Positions 35,901 to 46,245 of a DNA stretch of 64,000 bases are shown here, piece after piece. The notes under the pieces were generated by a model. That model worked only from the letters and a program-made list of their open reading frames with translations, was not told where the DNA came from and searched no databases. The stretch is from Ensifer adhaerens. GTDB lineage: Bacteria > Pseudomonadota > Alphaproteobacteria > Rhizobiales > Rhizobiaceae. The stretch spans positions 248,001-312,000 of the forward strand of contig NZ_CP083351.1 in NCBI RefSeq assembly GCF_020035535.1, read 5' to 3'. The translations under genes and the position numbers were made by a program. Position 1 is the stretch's first letter, and every line of letters starts with the position of its first letter.

Positions 35901-38730
35901 ATGGGGGATTGATGGTGATGGTCGGCGCGGCAATGCTGATGCTGGCTGCGGCCGTGCCGGTAAAGCTGCCATTTCCTCCCGAACTGTCGGTCGCGGTGAC
36001 CACGACCGTGGCATTGCCCGCCGTCGTCGGCGTGCCGGAGATGACGCCTGCGCTGCTGATCGACAGGCCGGCCGGCAGTCCCGTTGCCGAGAAGTTGGAA
36101 TAGGGAGCGTTACCGCCGCTGACGCTGACGGCGATCCCGCCGCTGTTATAGGCATCGCCCACCGTGCCGGTGGAGGCCGGGAGCGTGACCGAGAAGACGG
36201 GATCGTTCACCGTCACGAAGACCTGGCCGACATTGGACGTGCCGCCCGGGTTGGTCGCGACGTAGTTGAAGGTGTCGGTGCCACGGAAGCCGACTGGCGG
36301 CGTGTAGCTGACGAGGCCGGCGCTATCGATGCTGACCGGGGCGCCATAGGACGAAGCCCCCACCTGATAGCCGGTCGGGTTGTTGGTGGCGTGTGGGGCA
36401 GCACTGAAGGTCGTGGCCGAGGCCGAGCCGGCGTTATAGGTCAACCCGGAGATGGCGAAGGACGAGACAATCGGCGCCGGCGGCAAGACGACCGTCAGCG
36501 TCGCCGTCGCATTGGTGTTGTAGGGACCTGCCCCCAACGAGCTGTCAGTGATGTTGACGCTCACCGTGAAGGTGCCGCTGGCCGTCGGCGTTCCGGTCAC
36601 CACACCGCTGCCGCTATCGACCAGACCCGCGGGCAGCCCGCTGACGCTGTTGACCGTGTAGAGTGCTTTGCCGCCCGAGATCGTCACCGCGGCGTTGCCG
36701 GTGTTGTAGGCCGTGCCGACGGTGGCCGTGGCCGACGGCAGCGTGACCGTAAGGGTCGGATTGCCGATCGTCACGGTGACGGTGGCGGGGCTTGACGTGC
36801 CGCCGAGATTGGTCGCCGTGAAGGTGAAGCTGTCATTGGCATTGCGGTAGCCCACAGGCGGGATGTAGGTCACCTGTCCGCTGCTGTCGACGCTGACCGA
36901 CCCGCCTTGCGCAGTGGTTGAGGAGCCGACCGCGTAGCTCGTTGGATTGTTGCTCACGTGTGTGGACAGGTCGATCGACTGGCTGAAACTGGAGCCGTCG
37001 TTGTAGGGCACGATCGAACCGTGGGTGAAGCTGGTCGCTACAGGTGGCGCTACGTACGTATACTGGTCGGACGCGCTCGTCGCGCTCGTGCCACCGGGCG
37101 TGGCCACGGTGATGTCGTACGTGCCCGCCGAACTGGCCGGCGCCGTCGCCGTGATCTGCGTGTTGCTGTTGATCGTATAGACCGCAGTTGTCGCCCCGAA
37201 CTTCACCGCGCCTGTCGGATTGGCTGCCGCAAACCCGGTGCCGGTGATGGTCACCGTCGTACCGCCTGCCGTGGGGCCTGCCGTTGGCGACGTCGAGGTC
37301 ACGGTCGGTGCGGCAACATAGGTTTATTGGTCAGACGCGCTGGTGGCGCTCGTCCCGCCCGGCGTCGTCACGGTGATGTCATAAGTGCCTGCCGAATTGG
37401 CCGGCGCTGTCGCCGTGATCTGCGTGTTGCTGTTGATCGTATAGGTCGCCGTCGTCGCCCCGAACTTCACTGCCCCGGTGCCGCTCGCAGCCGAGAACCC
37501 GGTGCCGGTGATGGTCACCGTCGTACCACCGCCCGTCGGACCCGAGGTCGGCGACGTCGAGGTCACGGTCGGCGCCGAAACATAGGTGTACTGGTCGTTG
37601 GCACTCGTCGCGCTTGTCCCGCCGGGCGTGGTCACGGTGATGTCATAGGTGCCCGCCGAATTGGCCGGCGCCGTCGCCGTGATCTGCGTGGCGCTGTTGA
37701 TGGTATAGGTCGCGTTTGTTGTGCCGAACTTCACCGCGCCGGTAGCATTCGCAGCGGAAAACCCGGTCCCTGTAATGATGATGGTCGTGCCGCCCCCGGT
37801 CGGACCGGTCGCGGGAGATACCGACGTCACCGTCGGCGCCGCCACATAGGTGTAACCGCCGGTGAGTGTCGCGGTTCCCCCGCTCGTCGTGACGACGACA
37901 TTGACGAAGCCGGCGCTTCTCGCCGGTGCGGTCGCCGTGATCTGGGTCGCACTATTAACAGTATAGCCGGCTGCCGCCGTCCCGCCAAAGGTGACCGCTG
38001 TCGCCCCCGACAGATTGGTACCGGTAATGACGACCGTCGTGCCACCGCCCGTCGGGCCCGACGCCGGCGTCACCGCCGTCAAGGTCGGCGTGGGACCATA
38101 GGTGAAATTGATCGTTGCCGGGGTATCCGAGCGAAAGCTCGGATTGCCGGTATACATGTAGCCGGTAAAGCTGTCCGAACCCGATGGTGGCGCGGTCAGG
38201 AGCTTTATTTGGAGAACGGAGTTGCTTACGTTGAAGGTAAATTCATAATTTCCGCCATTGCTTCCGCTTCTCTGCTCGGCAACGGAAATTCCTGCATCGT
38301 TCGCGCCGAGTCCGTAGCCAGATTGGATATCGACCGTCGGCGAATCGTAGAAGCTGCCGTAGGTGCCGTCCGGCGCAGCCAACTCGCAATCGTTGGTGTT
38401 GATCGTTTTCGTCTGACCGACGAAGGTGAAGGCGACATCCCATGTGCATGCGGCCTGCGCCGCCAGAGCGCTCGCAAGCCAGAGCGATAGCGCTATCGCA
38501 CCGGCACGAACGAACCCGAAGACGCCTGGCAGCACGGCGCCCGATATCGCCTCGCATGCTGCAGACCATGCTTTCAAGCATGATTCTCGGCCGGGCCTCA
38601 ACTTAGAGCCAAGGCCTTTGCACGTCTCAACATCCCATGCCCGCACTTTGTAGTCCCCAACCACATCAACGAAAGAAGAGCTTAGAGAATGCAGGTATCG
38701 AAAGCTGAAAACATCCAGCCTAGATTGCAT
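32989..38730 (-). pseudogene. Giant IPT/TIG and Ig-like autotransporter adhesin, split by one TAA
   Basis: One reading frame of 1,914 codons is interrupted by a single TAA at 37326-37324. In the same place of the neighbouring repeats the codon is TAC (DQYTYV), so the change is Tyr to stop. Order: signal sequence with a long N-region (helix AGAIALSLWLASALAAQA near 76-93), a unique domain, four IPT/TIG repeats, cadherin- and He_PIG-type Ig repeats (GLPAGLSISSAGVISGTPT pattern many times), a linker, and a C-terminal autotransporter barrel ending GRQF from about WIDGTFLAHKRDQNDGKWGS. It would be an outer-membrane adhesin. As read, only an N-terminal fragment without a barrel would be made, unless the stop is read through or is a sequence error. 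Confidence 0.85.
37055..38095. repeat. Tandem repeats encoding IPT/TIG domains (unit about 264 bp)
   Basis: Equivalent strings (gtgatgtc-ta-gtgcc) recur near 37109, 37373 and 37637, a 264-bp period, i.e. 88 residues. The three 5'-most-in-window units are nearly identical; the fourth (around 37860-38095) is diverged and lacks part of the unit. Near-identity implies recent duplication or gene conversion. Confidence 0.8.
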
Positions 38731-39230
38731 TCCTCGCGCAATGCGCGCAGCATCAACTTTTAACTGCGGCTTGAAGCCATAAATTGTTTCCGGCCGGGAT
38801 GCTATGGGTTGCGTCGCATTTTTGCCCCAATTTCACAACCTACCGTTTTGCGGCGGCGAGTTCCTTGGCGCCGATGATCACTGCAGCTTTCATCGGCTCT
38901 TGGTGGATACTGAAAGCGTTGCAAATTAATCCGTGAATCGCGGGCCGTTCTGAAGACTGAAGCGCCTGTCTGTCATGCATATGGATTTTGCGGTTGGAGA
39001 GCATGTCGCCCGCGGCGCATTGGTCGGCGTGCTCGGGCTTTGGTGTCCAGGTTGCGAAGGATTCGACGTCTTGCCGACACGGGACCAAATGGCTGCTAAG
39101 GTCCGGCGAGGGCAGAGTGCGTGCTGCATCTGCAAGTCGAAAATGTGGAAGCCTGTGTGAAATTGTGAGGGCGAGCCTCTTGTTAAGCCTCATCCATAGG
39201 AACCGGGTCACCGAAAGCGAACATCCAGGT
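38731..39230. other. No gene recognised
   Basis: Upstream region of the adhesin and downstream of selD. A minus-strand frame at 38840-39274 has poor composition and overlaps selD. Nothing supported. Confidence 0.45.
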
Positions 39231-40286
39231 CTAGAACACCGACAATCCGGCATCACCATCCACCACTTCCCCAATTACCGCGGCGTCGGAGGCGTGCTTG
39301 CGGAATATCGCGAGTATGTCTGGCGCGGTCGATCGGGAACAGGCGACGAGCAAGCCGCCACTCGTTTGCGGATCGCAAAGCAGCGCCTTGTCGATCGCGC
39401 CCATCTCGCGTGCAAAGGCCACGTCCTGCCCATAGCTTGCCCAGTTCCTCCCGGAGGCGCCGGTGACAAAACCGGCGGCCGCGAGATCGAAAGCGCCTTC
39501 CAGAAGGGGAACGGCGGACCAGTCGATCCGGACCCGGCAGCTCGACCCGCGCGCCATTTCGAGCGCGTGGCCGGCAAGGCCAAAGCCTGTCACGTCGGTC
39601 ATGGCATGCACGCCGGAAAGCCGCGCGAGTTCGGGCCCGGCCGTGTTGAGGCGGGTGGTGCTTTCGATCATGCGGGCATAGCCGGCCTCATCGAGCGCGC
39701 CCTTTTTCAATGCCGCGGAAAAGATGCCAACGCCGAGCGGTTTGCCGAGGATGAGTACGTCGCCCGGAAGGGCGCCGCTGTTGCGCTTCAGATGCGCGGG
39801 ATCGACGAGGCCGATGGCGACGAGACCGTAGATCGGCTCGACGGAATCGATCGTGTGACCGCCGGCGATCGGAATGCCGGCTGCCCGGCAGGCCGCCGCC
39901 CCGCCATCAAGGATGGCGCCGATGGTTTCGGTCGACAGCACGTTGACCGGCATGCCGACGAGCGCCAGCGCAAAGATCGGCGTGCCGCCCATGGCGTAGA
40001 CGTCGCTGATGGCATTGGTCGCGGCGATCCGGCCGAAATCGCGGGGATCGTCGACAACAGGCATGAAGAAGTCTGTGGTGGCGACGACCGCCTGGTGATC
40101 GTTGAGGCGATAGACCGCCGCATCGTCAGACGTTTCGATGCCGACCAGCAGCTCCGGCGGCACAGGCAGCTGGACGCGTCCCCGCAAGATTTCCTGAAGC
40201 ACGCCCGGCGCGATCTTGCAGCCGCAGCCGCCGCCATGGGCAAGTGAGGTCAGGCGAGGCTCGGAGGAGGCGGGCAGGCTGCTCAC
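39231..40286 (-). CDS. selD: Selenide, water dikinase (selenophosphate synthase)
   Basis: 351 residues from GTG 40286, with GAGGGAG eight bases upstream. Makes selenophosphate, the selenium donor for tRNA-Sec, from selenide and ATP. The active-site loop is HGGGCGCK, so the catalytic residue near 19-21 is Cys, not Sec. DDAAVYRL, TTDFFMPVVDDPRDFGRIAA, NAISDVYAMGG and the C-terminal DVTGFGLAGH and DPQTSGGLLVA are family motifs. Longer frames upstream are unlikely. It is divergent from fdoG and supplies the selenium pathway used by the adjacent operon. Confidence 0.96.
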   Translation of the reverse strand: MSSLPASSEPRLTSLAHGGGCGCKIAPGVLQEILRGRVQLPVPPELLVGIETSDDAAVYRLNDHQAVVATTDFFMPVVDDPRDFGRIAATNAISDVYAMGGTPIFALALVGMPVNVLSTETIGAILDGGAAACRAAGIPIAGGHTIDSVEPIYGLVAIGLVDPAHLKRNSGALPGDVLILGKPLGVGIFSAALKKGALDEAGYARMIESTTRLNTAGPELARLSGVHAMTDVTGFGLAGHALEMARGSSCRVRIDWSAVPLLEGAFDLAAAGFVTGASGRNWASYGQDVAFAREMGAIDKALLCDPQTSGGLLVACSRSTAPDILAIFRKHASDAAVIGEVVDGDAGLSVF

Positions 40287-40472
40287 GATTAGAACTCCCT
40301 CGACGCAATGGTATCGCTGGCGGCCTTGCCGGCCACGGACGCGATCATGACCCATCATTTCCGGCAAGGCCATGACTTTTCGTGACAAAAGCCGATCAAA
40401 TCGGCCTTGACACGCCGGCTGCAAGGTTCGACCATTCGTTTCAAGACCGATACGCATGGAAGAGGACCTCCA

Positions 40473-43400
40473 ATGAACATCGATCTTTCCCGCCGCAGTT
40501 TCCTGAAGCTCGCTGGCGCAGGAGCCGCGGCCACCACGATCGGGGCCATGGGCTTCGGAGCGGCCGAGGCCGCAACAGCCGCCCATGTGCGTGCCTTCAA
40601 ACTCGCAAGCACCACCGAGACCCGCAACGTCTGCACCTACTGTTCGGTCGCCTGCGGCATCCTGATGTATTCGAAGGGTGACCTTTCCGCCGGCGAGAAG
40701 GCGGAACTCATCCATATCGAGGGTGATGCCGATCATCCGACCAACCGCGGGACGCTCTGTCCCAAGGGCGCGGCGCTCAAGGACTTCGTGAAGTCCGAGA
40801 CCCGCGCCACGAAGCCACGTCACCGCGCCCCGGGCGCCGACACCTGGCAGGATATCTCCTGGGAAGATGCCTTCGACAAGATTGCCCGGGCGATCAAGGA
40901 CGACCGCGACAAGAACTTCATCGAGAAGAATGCGGCCGGGGTCACCGTCAACCGCTGGACGACGATGGGCTTCCTTGCAGCGTCGGGCGGCACCAACGAG
41001 ACGGGATGGCTGACCTACAAGACCGTCCGGTCCTTAGGCGTCGTCGGCTTCGACAACCAGGCACGCGTCTGACACGGCCCCACGGTAGCCAGTTTGGCTC
41101 CAACATTTGGCCGCGGCGCAATGACGAACGCCTGGACCGACATCAAGAACACCGACCTCGTCATCGTTATGGGTGGCAACGCGGCGGAAGCACATCCCTG
41201 CGGCTTCAAATGGGTGACGGAAGCCAAGCACCATCGCGGCGCCCGGCTGATCGTCGTCGATCCGCGCTTCAACCGCACGGCATCGGTTGCCGATGTCTAC
41301 GCCCCGATCCGTCCTGGCTCCGATATCGCCTTCCTGATGGGTGCGATCCGCTACTGCATCGAAAACGACAGGGTCCAGTGGGATTACGTGAAGAACTATA
41401 CCAACGCGACCTATCTGGTGAACGACGCGTTTGGATGGTCTGATGGTCTCTTTACCGGCTACGACGAGGAAAAACGCGACTACGACCGCACCGCCTGGGA
41501 ATACCAGCTGAACGAGGACGGGACGGTGAAAACCGATCCGACGCTCACCGACCCGCGCTGCGTCTGGAATCTTTTAAAGCAGCATGTCGCGGCCTACACG
41601 CCGGAGTTCGTGGAAAACATCTGCGGCACGCCCAAGGATCGCTACCTGAAGATCTGCGAAATGATCGGTGCGACGTCCGCCCGCGACAAGGTGATGACCT
41701 CGCTCTACGCGCTCGGCTGGACGCAGCATTCGAAAGGCGCCCAGAACATTCGCGGCATGGCGATGCTTCAGCTGATCCTCGGCAATGTCGGCTTGCCCGG
41801 TGGCGGGGTCAACGCGCTTCGCGGCCATTCCAACATCCAGGGGCTGACCGACATCGGCCTGCTTTCCAACTCCCTGCCGGGTTACATGAACCTCGCGACG
41901 GAAAAGGAGACGGATTACACGACCTACATGTCGACGCGCGGCAACAAGCCGCTCGTTCCTGGCCAGACGAGCTACTGGCAGAACACACCCAAATTCATGG
42001 TCAGCTTCCTGAAGGCCATGTGGGGCAGCGCCGCGACACGCGAAAACGACTGGGGCTTCGACTGGTTGCCGAAGCTCGATGTACCCTACTACGACATCCT
42101 CAGAATGTTCGACATGATGAGCCGCGGCGAAGTGAACCTCTACTTCTGCCAAGGCTTCAACCCGCTTCTGTCCTTCCCCAATCGGGCGAAGCTGACCGAG
42201 GGTCTGTCGAAGCTGAAACTGCTCGTGACAATCGACCCGCTGCAGACCGAGACGGCGCATTTCTGGGAAAACCACGGTATCTACAACCAGGTGGATTCCG
42301 CCAAGATCATGACGGAGGTCTTGCAACTCCCCGCGACCTGCTTTGCCGAGGACGAGGGCGCCACTGTCAATTCGGGCCGGTGGCTGCAATGGCACTGGCC
42401 AGGGGCGACACCACCGGGCGATGCCAAGCACGACACCTGGATCATGGCCAACATCTTCCTGCGCGTGCGTGAACTCTACCGCAAGGAAGGCGGGGTCTGT
42501 CCCGAGCCTATCCTGAACCTTGCCTGGGATTACAAGGACCCTTACGAGCCGGAACCGGCCGAGCTAGCCCAGGAGATGAACGGACGGGCGCTCCAAACGC
42601 TCTATGATCCGACCGATCCGACGAAGGTGCTGGTCGAGGCCGGCAAGCTCTTGCCCAACTTCGGCGTGATGCGTGACGACGGCTCCACCATGTCGGGCTG
42701 CTGGATCTATACCGGCTCCTGGACGGAGGACGGCAACATGATGGCCCGGCGCGACAATAGCGATCCGGGCGATGTCGGCACCTTCCTCAAATGGACCTTC
42801 GCCTGGCCGGCCAATCGACGCATCCTCTACAATCGTGCCTCCTGCGACCTTGAGGGCAAGCCCTGGGATCCGGCGCGCAAACTCATCGAATGGAACGGCG
42901 AACGTTGGGCGGGCTTCGATGTGCCCGACATCGCGGTGACGGCAAAGCCCGAGGCAGTGATGCCATTCATCATGACGGCCGAGGGAACCGCCCGTCTCTT
43001 TGCCCGCAAGCTGATGCGGGACGGACCCTTCCCCACACACATGGAGCCATTCGAAAGCCCGGTCGAAAATCCGTTCAACGCCAAGCTTCGCGGCAATCCC
43101 GTCGCGCGCATCTTCCCCGGCGACCTGCAACAGCTGGGCACGAGTGGCGACTTCCCCTTCGTTGCCACGTCCTATCGCCTCACCGAGCATTTCCACTTCT
43201 GGACCAAGCACAGCCGTGTCAACGCCGTGCTGCAGCCGGAATTCTTCGTGGAAATCAGCGAGGAACTGGCGGCCGAGCGAGGCATCACCAAGGGCGGGCG
43301 GGTACGCTTGTGGAGCGCGCGCGGCGAGGTCTGGGCGAAGGCCGTGGTGACGAAGCGCATTCGCCCGCTGATCTGCAACGGCAAACCGGTTCATGTGGTC

Positions 43401-43559
43401 GGCATTCCGCTGCACTGGGGCTTCATGGGAGCGGCCCGCAAGGGCTTCGGCCCCAACAGCCTCACGCCTTTCGTCGGCGACGCCAATATCGACACGCCGG
43501 AGTTCAAGGCCTTTCTGGTCAACATCGAACCGGCGGCGGAAGAAGGAGCTTCGGCATGA
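40473..43559 (+). CDS. fdoG: Formate dehydrogenase catalytic subunit, selenoprotein
   Basis: 1,029 codons with an in-frame UGA at codon 200 (41070-41072) read as selenocysteine. Tat signal [17 protein letters not shown] at the start. Four Cys (54, 57, 61, 96; CTYCSVAC and TLCPKG) bind a 4Fe-4S cluster; the UGA is in the invariant context [18 protein letters not shown], where Sec ligates Mo or W. The rest is a molybdopterin oxidoreductase of normal length for the FdnG/FdoG family, which oxidises formate in the periplasm. An apparent second ATG at 41136 is internal. Genes for FdoH, FdoI, FdhE, SelA and SelB follow directly; selD is divergent. Confidence 0.97.
41070..41120 (+). promoter_or_regulatory. 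UGA-Sec recoding site with bacterial SECIS region
   Basis: The UGA is followed within 40 bases by a short inverted element (GCC-AGTTT-GGC around 41088-41098) in the place where the bacterial SECIS hairpin is found in formate dehydrogenase genes. The downstream protein sequence is conserved, so the hairpin is constrained both as code and as RNA. The exact fold was not calculated. Confidence 0.7.
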
Positions 43560-44542
43560 GCGAACGCGCACCGGAACCGGTAACGGCTGCCGCCAACCCG
43601 CCGCTACAGCCGCTGGCTTCGAACCTTTTGTCGAGCGACGTCATCAAGGTGTCGGCAACCAGCGACGTGCCGACACCCGAACGACAGCTGACCCCGGTTG
43701 CCAAGCTGATCGACGTGTCGAAATGCATCGGCTGCAAGGCCTGCCAGTCCGCCTGTATCGAATGGAACGACACCCATCCGGACCTGGAGGAAAATGTCGG
43801 GGTCTACGAGAACCCGCACGACCTGACGGCTGATATGTTCACGCTGATGCGGTTCAGCGAATACGAGAACCCCGTTACCAACGAGTTCGAATGGTTGATC
43901 CGCAAGGACGGCTGCATGCACTGCGCCGATCCCGGTTGTCTCAAGGCCTGCCCGGCGCCGGGCGCTATCGTGCAATATTCCAACGGCATCGTCGATTTCA
44001 TCTCGGACAACTGCATCGGCTGCGGCTATTGCATCGCCGGCTGCCCCTTCAACATTCCGCGCATTTCGAAGACCGCACATGTGTCGAAGAAATGCACGCT
44101 CTGCTCGGACCGCGTCGCGGTCGGCCAGGGACCAGCCTGCGCCAAGGCCTGCCCGACCAAGGCGATCACTTTCGGGACGAAGGAAGACATGGTCACGCTT
44201 GCCAACGAACGTGTCGAGGACCTGAAGTCGCGCGGCTACGACCACGCCGGCCTCTACGACCCGCAAGGCGTCGGCGGGACGCATGTTATGTACGTGCTGC
44301 ATCATGCCGACCAGCCGTCGCTCTATGCAGGGCTGCCGGAGGATCCGCAGATTTCGCCGGTGGTGCGCGGCTGGAAGGGGCCGGCGAAGACCGTCGGTCT
44401 CGCCGTTGCCGGTCTTGCGGCCGCCGGCGCCGTGCTGCACGGCATCTTCGCCCGTCCGAACGAGGTGACCGCCCATGAAGAAGGCGAGGCGGAGGAACTC
44501 GTCGAGGACCGCAACCGCCCGCAAGGCGGCAGGGAGGCGTGA
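43556..44542 (+). CDS. fdoH: Formate dehydrogenase iron-sulfur subunit
   Basis: 328 residues. Four ferredoxin-type clusters: [11 protein letters not shown] near residue 60, [13 protein letters not shown] near 119, [11 protein letters not shown] near 153 and CTLCSD/CAKAC near 181-197. A C-terminal membrane helix ([20 protein letters not shown]) anchors it to the periplasmic face. Start overlaps the fdoG stop (ATGA). Carries electrons from FdoG to the cytochrome FdoI. The charged tail after the helix is typical. Confidence 0.96.
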   Translation: MSERAPEPVTAAANPPLQPLASNLLSSDVIKVSATSDVPTPERQLTPVAKLIDVSKCIGCKACQSACIEWNDTHPDLEENVGVYENPHDLTADMFTLMRFSEYENPVTNEFEWLIRKDGCMHCADPGCLKACPAPGAIVQYSNGIVDFISDNCIGCGYCIAGCPFNIPRISKTAHVSKKCTLCSDRVAVGQGPACAKACPTKAITFGTKEDMVTLANERVEDLKSRGYDHAGLYDPQGVGGTHVMYVLHHADQPSLYAGLPEDPQISPVVRGWKGPAKTVGLAVAGLAAAGAVLHGIFARPNEVTAHEEGEAEELVEDRNRPQGGREA

Positions 44543-45231
44543 TGGCTGACAAACGCATCTATTCGGCCCCCGGCGACAGGATCGAGACGAAGCACCCGGT
44601 CACCGTCAATCGCTATCGCGGCTATACGCGTCTCAACCATTGGGTCACCGCCGCCTGTATGATCGTGCTGCTGACTTCGGGCCTTTCCTTCTTCCATCCC
44701 TCGCTGTTTTTCCTGACAGGCCTTTTCGGCGGCGGCCAGATGACGCGGTGGCTGCATCCGATCGTCGGGCTTATCCTCGTCGCAAGCTTCCTCCTCCTGT
44801 TTGCGCAGATGTGGAAGCTCAATCTGCCGCGGCGCGAAGATGTGGAATGGAGCCGCAAGTTCGGCGATCTCCTCCAGGGCAACGAGGAGAGCCTGCCCGA
44901 ACTCGGCAAGTACAATGCCGGGCAGAAGATGGTTTTCTGGGGCATGTCCGGTCTGATCGTCGTGCTCGTGACGACCGGCATCATGATCTGGGAGCAGTAC
45001 TTCCCCGATCTCGTTTCCATTCCCGTTCGCCGCATGGCCGTCGCCGTGCATTCGCTCGCAGCCCTTTTCACGATCCTGATCTTCATCGTCCATGTCTATG
45101 CGGCGATCTGGACGCGCGGCACGATCCGGGCGATGACCCGCGGCACCGTCACTGGCGGCTGGGCGTTTCGCCATCATCGCAAATGGCTGCGCGAACTGGC
45201 TGGACGCCAGGGTTCGGACCCGTCAAAATGA
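44542..45231 (+). CDS. fdoI: Formate dehydrogenase cytochrome b556 subunit
   Basis: 229 residues with four membrane helices (e.g. WVTAACMIVLLTSGLSFFHP, HPIVGLILVASFLLLFAQMW, MVFWGMSGLIVVLVTTGIMI, SLAALFTILIFIVHVYAAIW). Haem-ligand His residues lie in TRLNHW, WLHPIV and the HSLAAL/VHVYA helix. ATG at 44542 overlaps the fdoH stop; a GTG just upstream is also possible. Passes electrons to quinone. Confidence 0.95.
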   Translation: MADKRIYSAPGDRIETKHPVTVNRYRGYTRLNHWVTAACMIVLLTSGLSFFHPSLFFLTGLFGGGQMTRWLHPIVGLILVASFLLLFAQMWKLNLPRREDVEWSRKFGDLLQGNEESLPELGKYNAGQKMVFWGMSGLIVVLVTTGIMIWEQYFPDLVSIPVRRMAVAVHSLAALFTILIFIVHVYAAIWTRGTIRAMTRGTVTGGWAFRHHRKWLRELAGRQGSDPSK

Positions 45232-45333
45232 TCGTCTCCTACAGCGCCGCGCGTCCTGTCAGGCGCGCAACGGTCGCTGTAGCACTCTGAATGCTGCATG
45301 ATCCGGCGTCTCCGCCGGATTGCCGGAGATGCG

Positions 45334-46245
45334 ATGGCTGAAGACGTACAACCCGATCCCTCCCTCATCGGCGGCGTGCCGACACCGCCGCTGGCCTTCC
45401 TGCCAGAGCCGGTCAAACTGTTCCAGACGCGCGCGCGCCGCTTCGCGTTTCTTGCCGAAAGCAATGCGCTTGCGCCTTACCTCACCTTCCTTGCGGCGCT
45501 CTCCAAACTCCAGGCGCGCTTGGCAGTAACCCTTCCGCCCGTGACAGCGCCGTCATCGGCGCGCGTTGCCGAGGCGGCACGCGTTGCGATGCCCCCGATC
45601 GACCGGCTGGCGCTTGTCGATGACCCCGGCCTTTCGGCGACGCTCGACGCGCTCCTTGAAGGCGCTGTCGAGATTTCCATGCCCGACCCCGCCCGGCTAG
45701 CGCTCGATGCGGTGCGAACTGCCGAAGACGGCGACCGACGCTGGCTGCTTGCCAACATCCTTTCCGATCAGGTTCCGGAAGACAGCGCCGCTCCCCATCT
45801 CTTCGTTGCAGCCGCGGTGCAGGCGCACATGGCGCGGCTCGCCGCGACGCTCGATGCGAAAGCGCTTGTCCCTGTCGGACTTGGCGTCTGTCCCGCCTGC
45901 GGCGGCCGGCCGGCAACGTCGTCGGTCGTCGGCACGCAGGGCGCCGAGAACGTGCGCTATGCAGCCTGCGCCTGCTGCGCCACGCAATGGAACGAGGTGC
46001 GGGTAAAGTGCCTCTGTTGCGGTTCGACCAAAGGCATCAGCTATCGTTCGGTCGAGACGTCGGAAGCGACCGTGAAGGCCGAGACCTGCCGGGAATGCCA
46101 TTCCTGGGTCAAGATCTTCTACCAGGTGAAAAACCCGAGCCTGGACCCGATCGCAGACGACGTCGGCAGCCTCGGCCTCGATATCCTGATGAAGGACACC
46201 GAGTTTCGCCGCGGCGGTTTCAACCCCTATCTTGCGGGGTATTGA
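45334..46245 (+). CDS. fdhE: FdhE, formate dehydrogenase maturation protein
   Basis: 303 residues from ATG 45334 (GGAG upstream); a start at 45298 would add 12 basic residues. A zinc-ribbon C-terminal half carries four Cys pairs: CPACGGRPATS, CACCATQW, CLCCGSTKG and CRECHSW. FdhE proteins bind the sulfurtransferase/iron cofactor system and mature formate dehydrogenases before Tat export. It follows fdoI by about 100 bp and overlaps selA by ATGA-type coupling (TTGATG). Confidence 0.93.
   Translation: MAEDVQPDPSLIGGVPTPPLAFLPEPVKLFQTRARRFAFLAESNALAPYLTFLAALSKLQARLAVTLPPVTAPSSARVAEAARVAMPPIDRLALVDDPGLSATLDALLEGAVEISMPDPARLALDAVRTAEDGDRRWLLANILSDQVPEDSAAPHLFVAAAVQAHMARLAATLDAKALVPVGLGVCPACGGRPATSSVVGTQGAENVRYAACACCATQWNEVRVKCLCCGSTKGISYRSVETSEATVKAETCRECHSWVKIFYQVKNPSLDPIADDVGSLGLDILMKDTEFRRGGFNPYLAGY

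Noticed and set aside
33000-38700. Long plus-strand frames opposite the autotransporter (up to 510 codons)
   Set aside because: They are mirror images of Gly/Thr/Ser repeats, giving Arg-rich nonsense; the minus strand has a signal peptide, repeats and a barrel.
38840-39274. Minus-strand open frame of 144 codons between the adhesin and selD
   Set aside because: Overlaps the selD 3' end, has no ribosome site and an unlikely composition.
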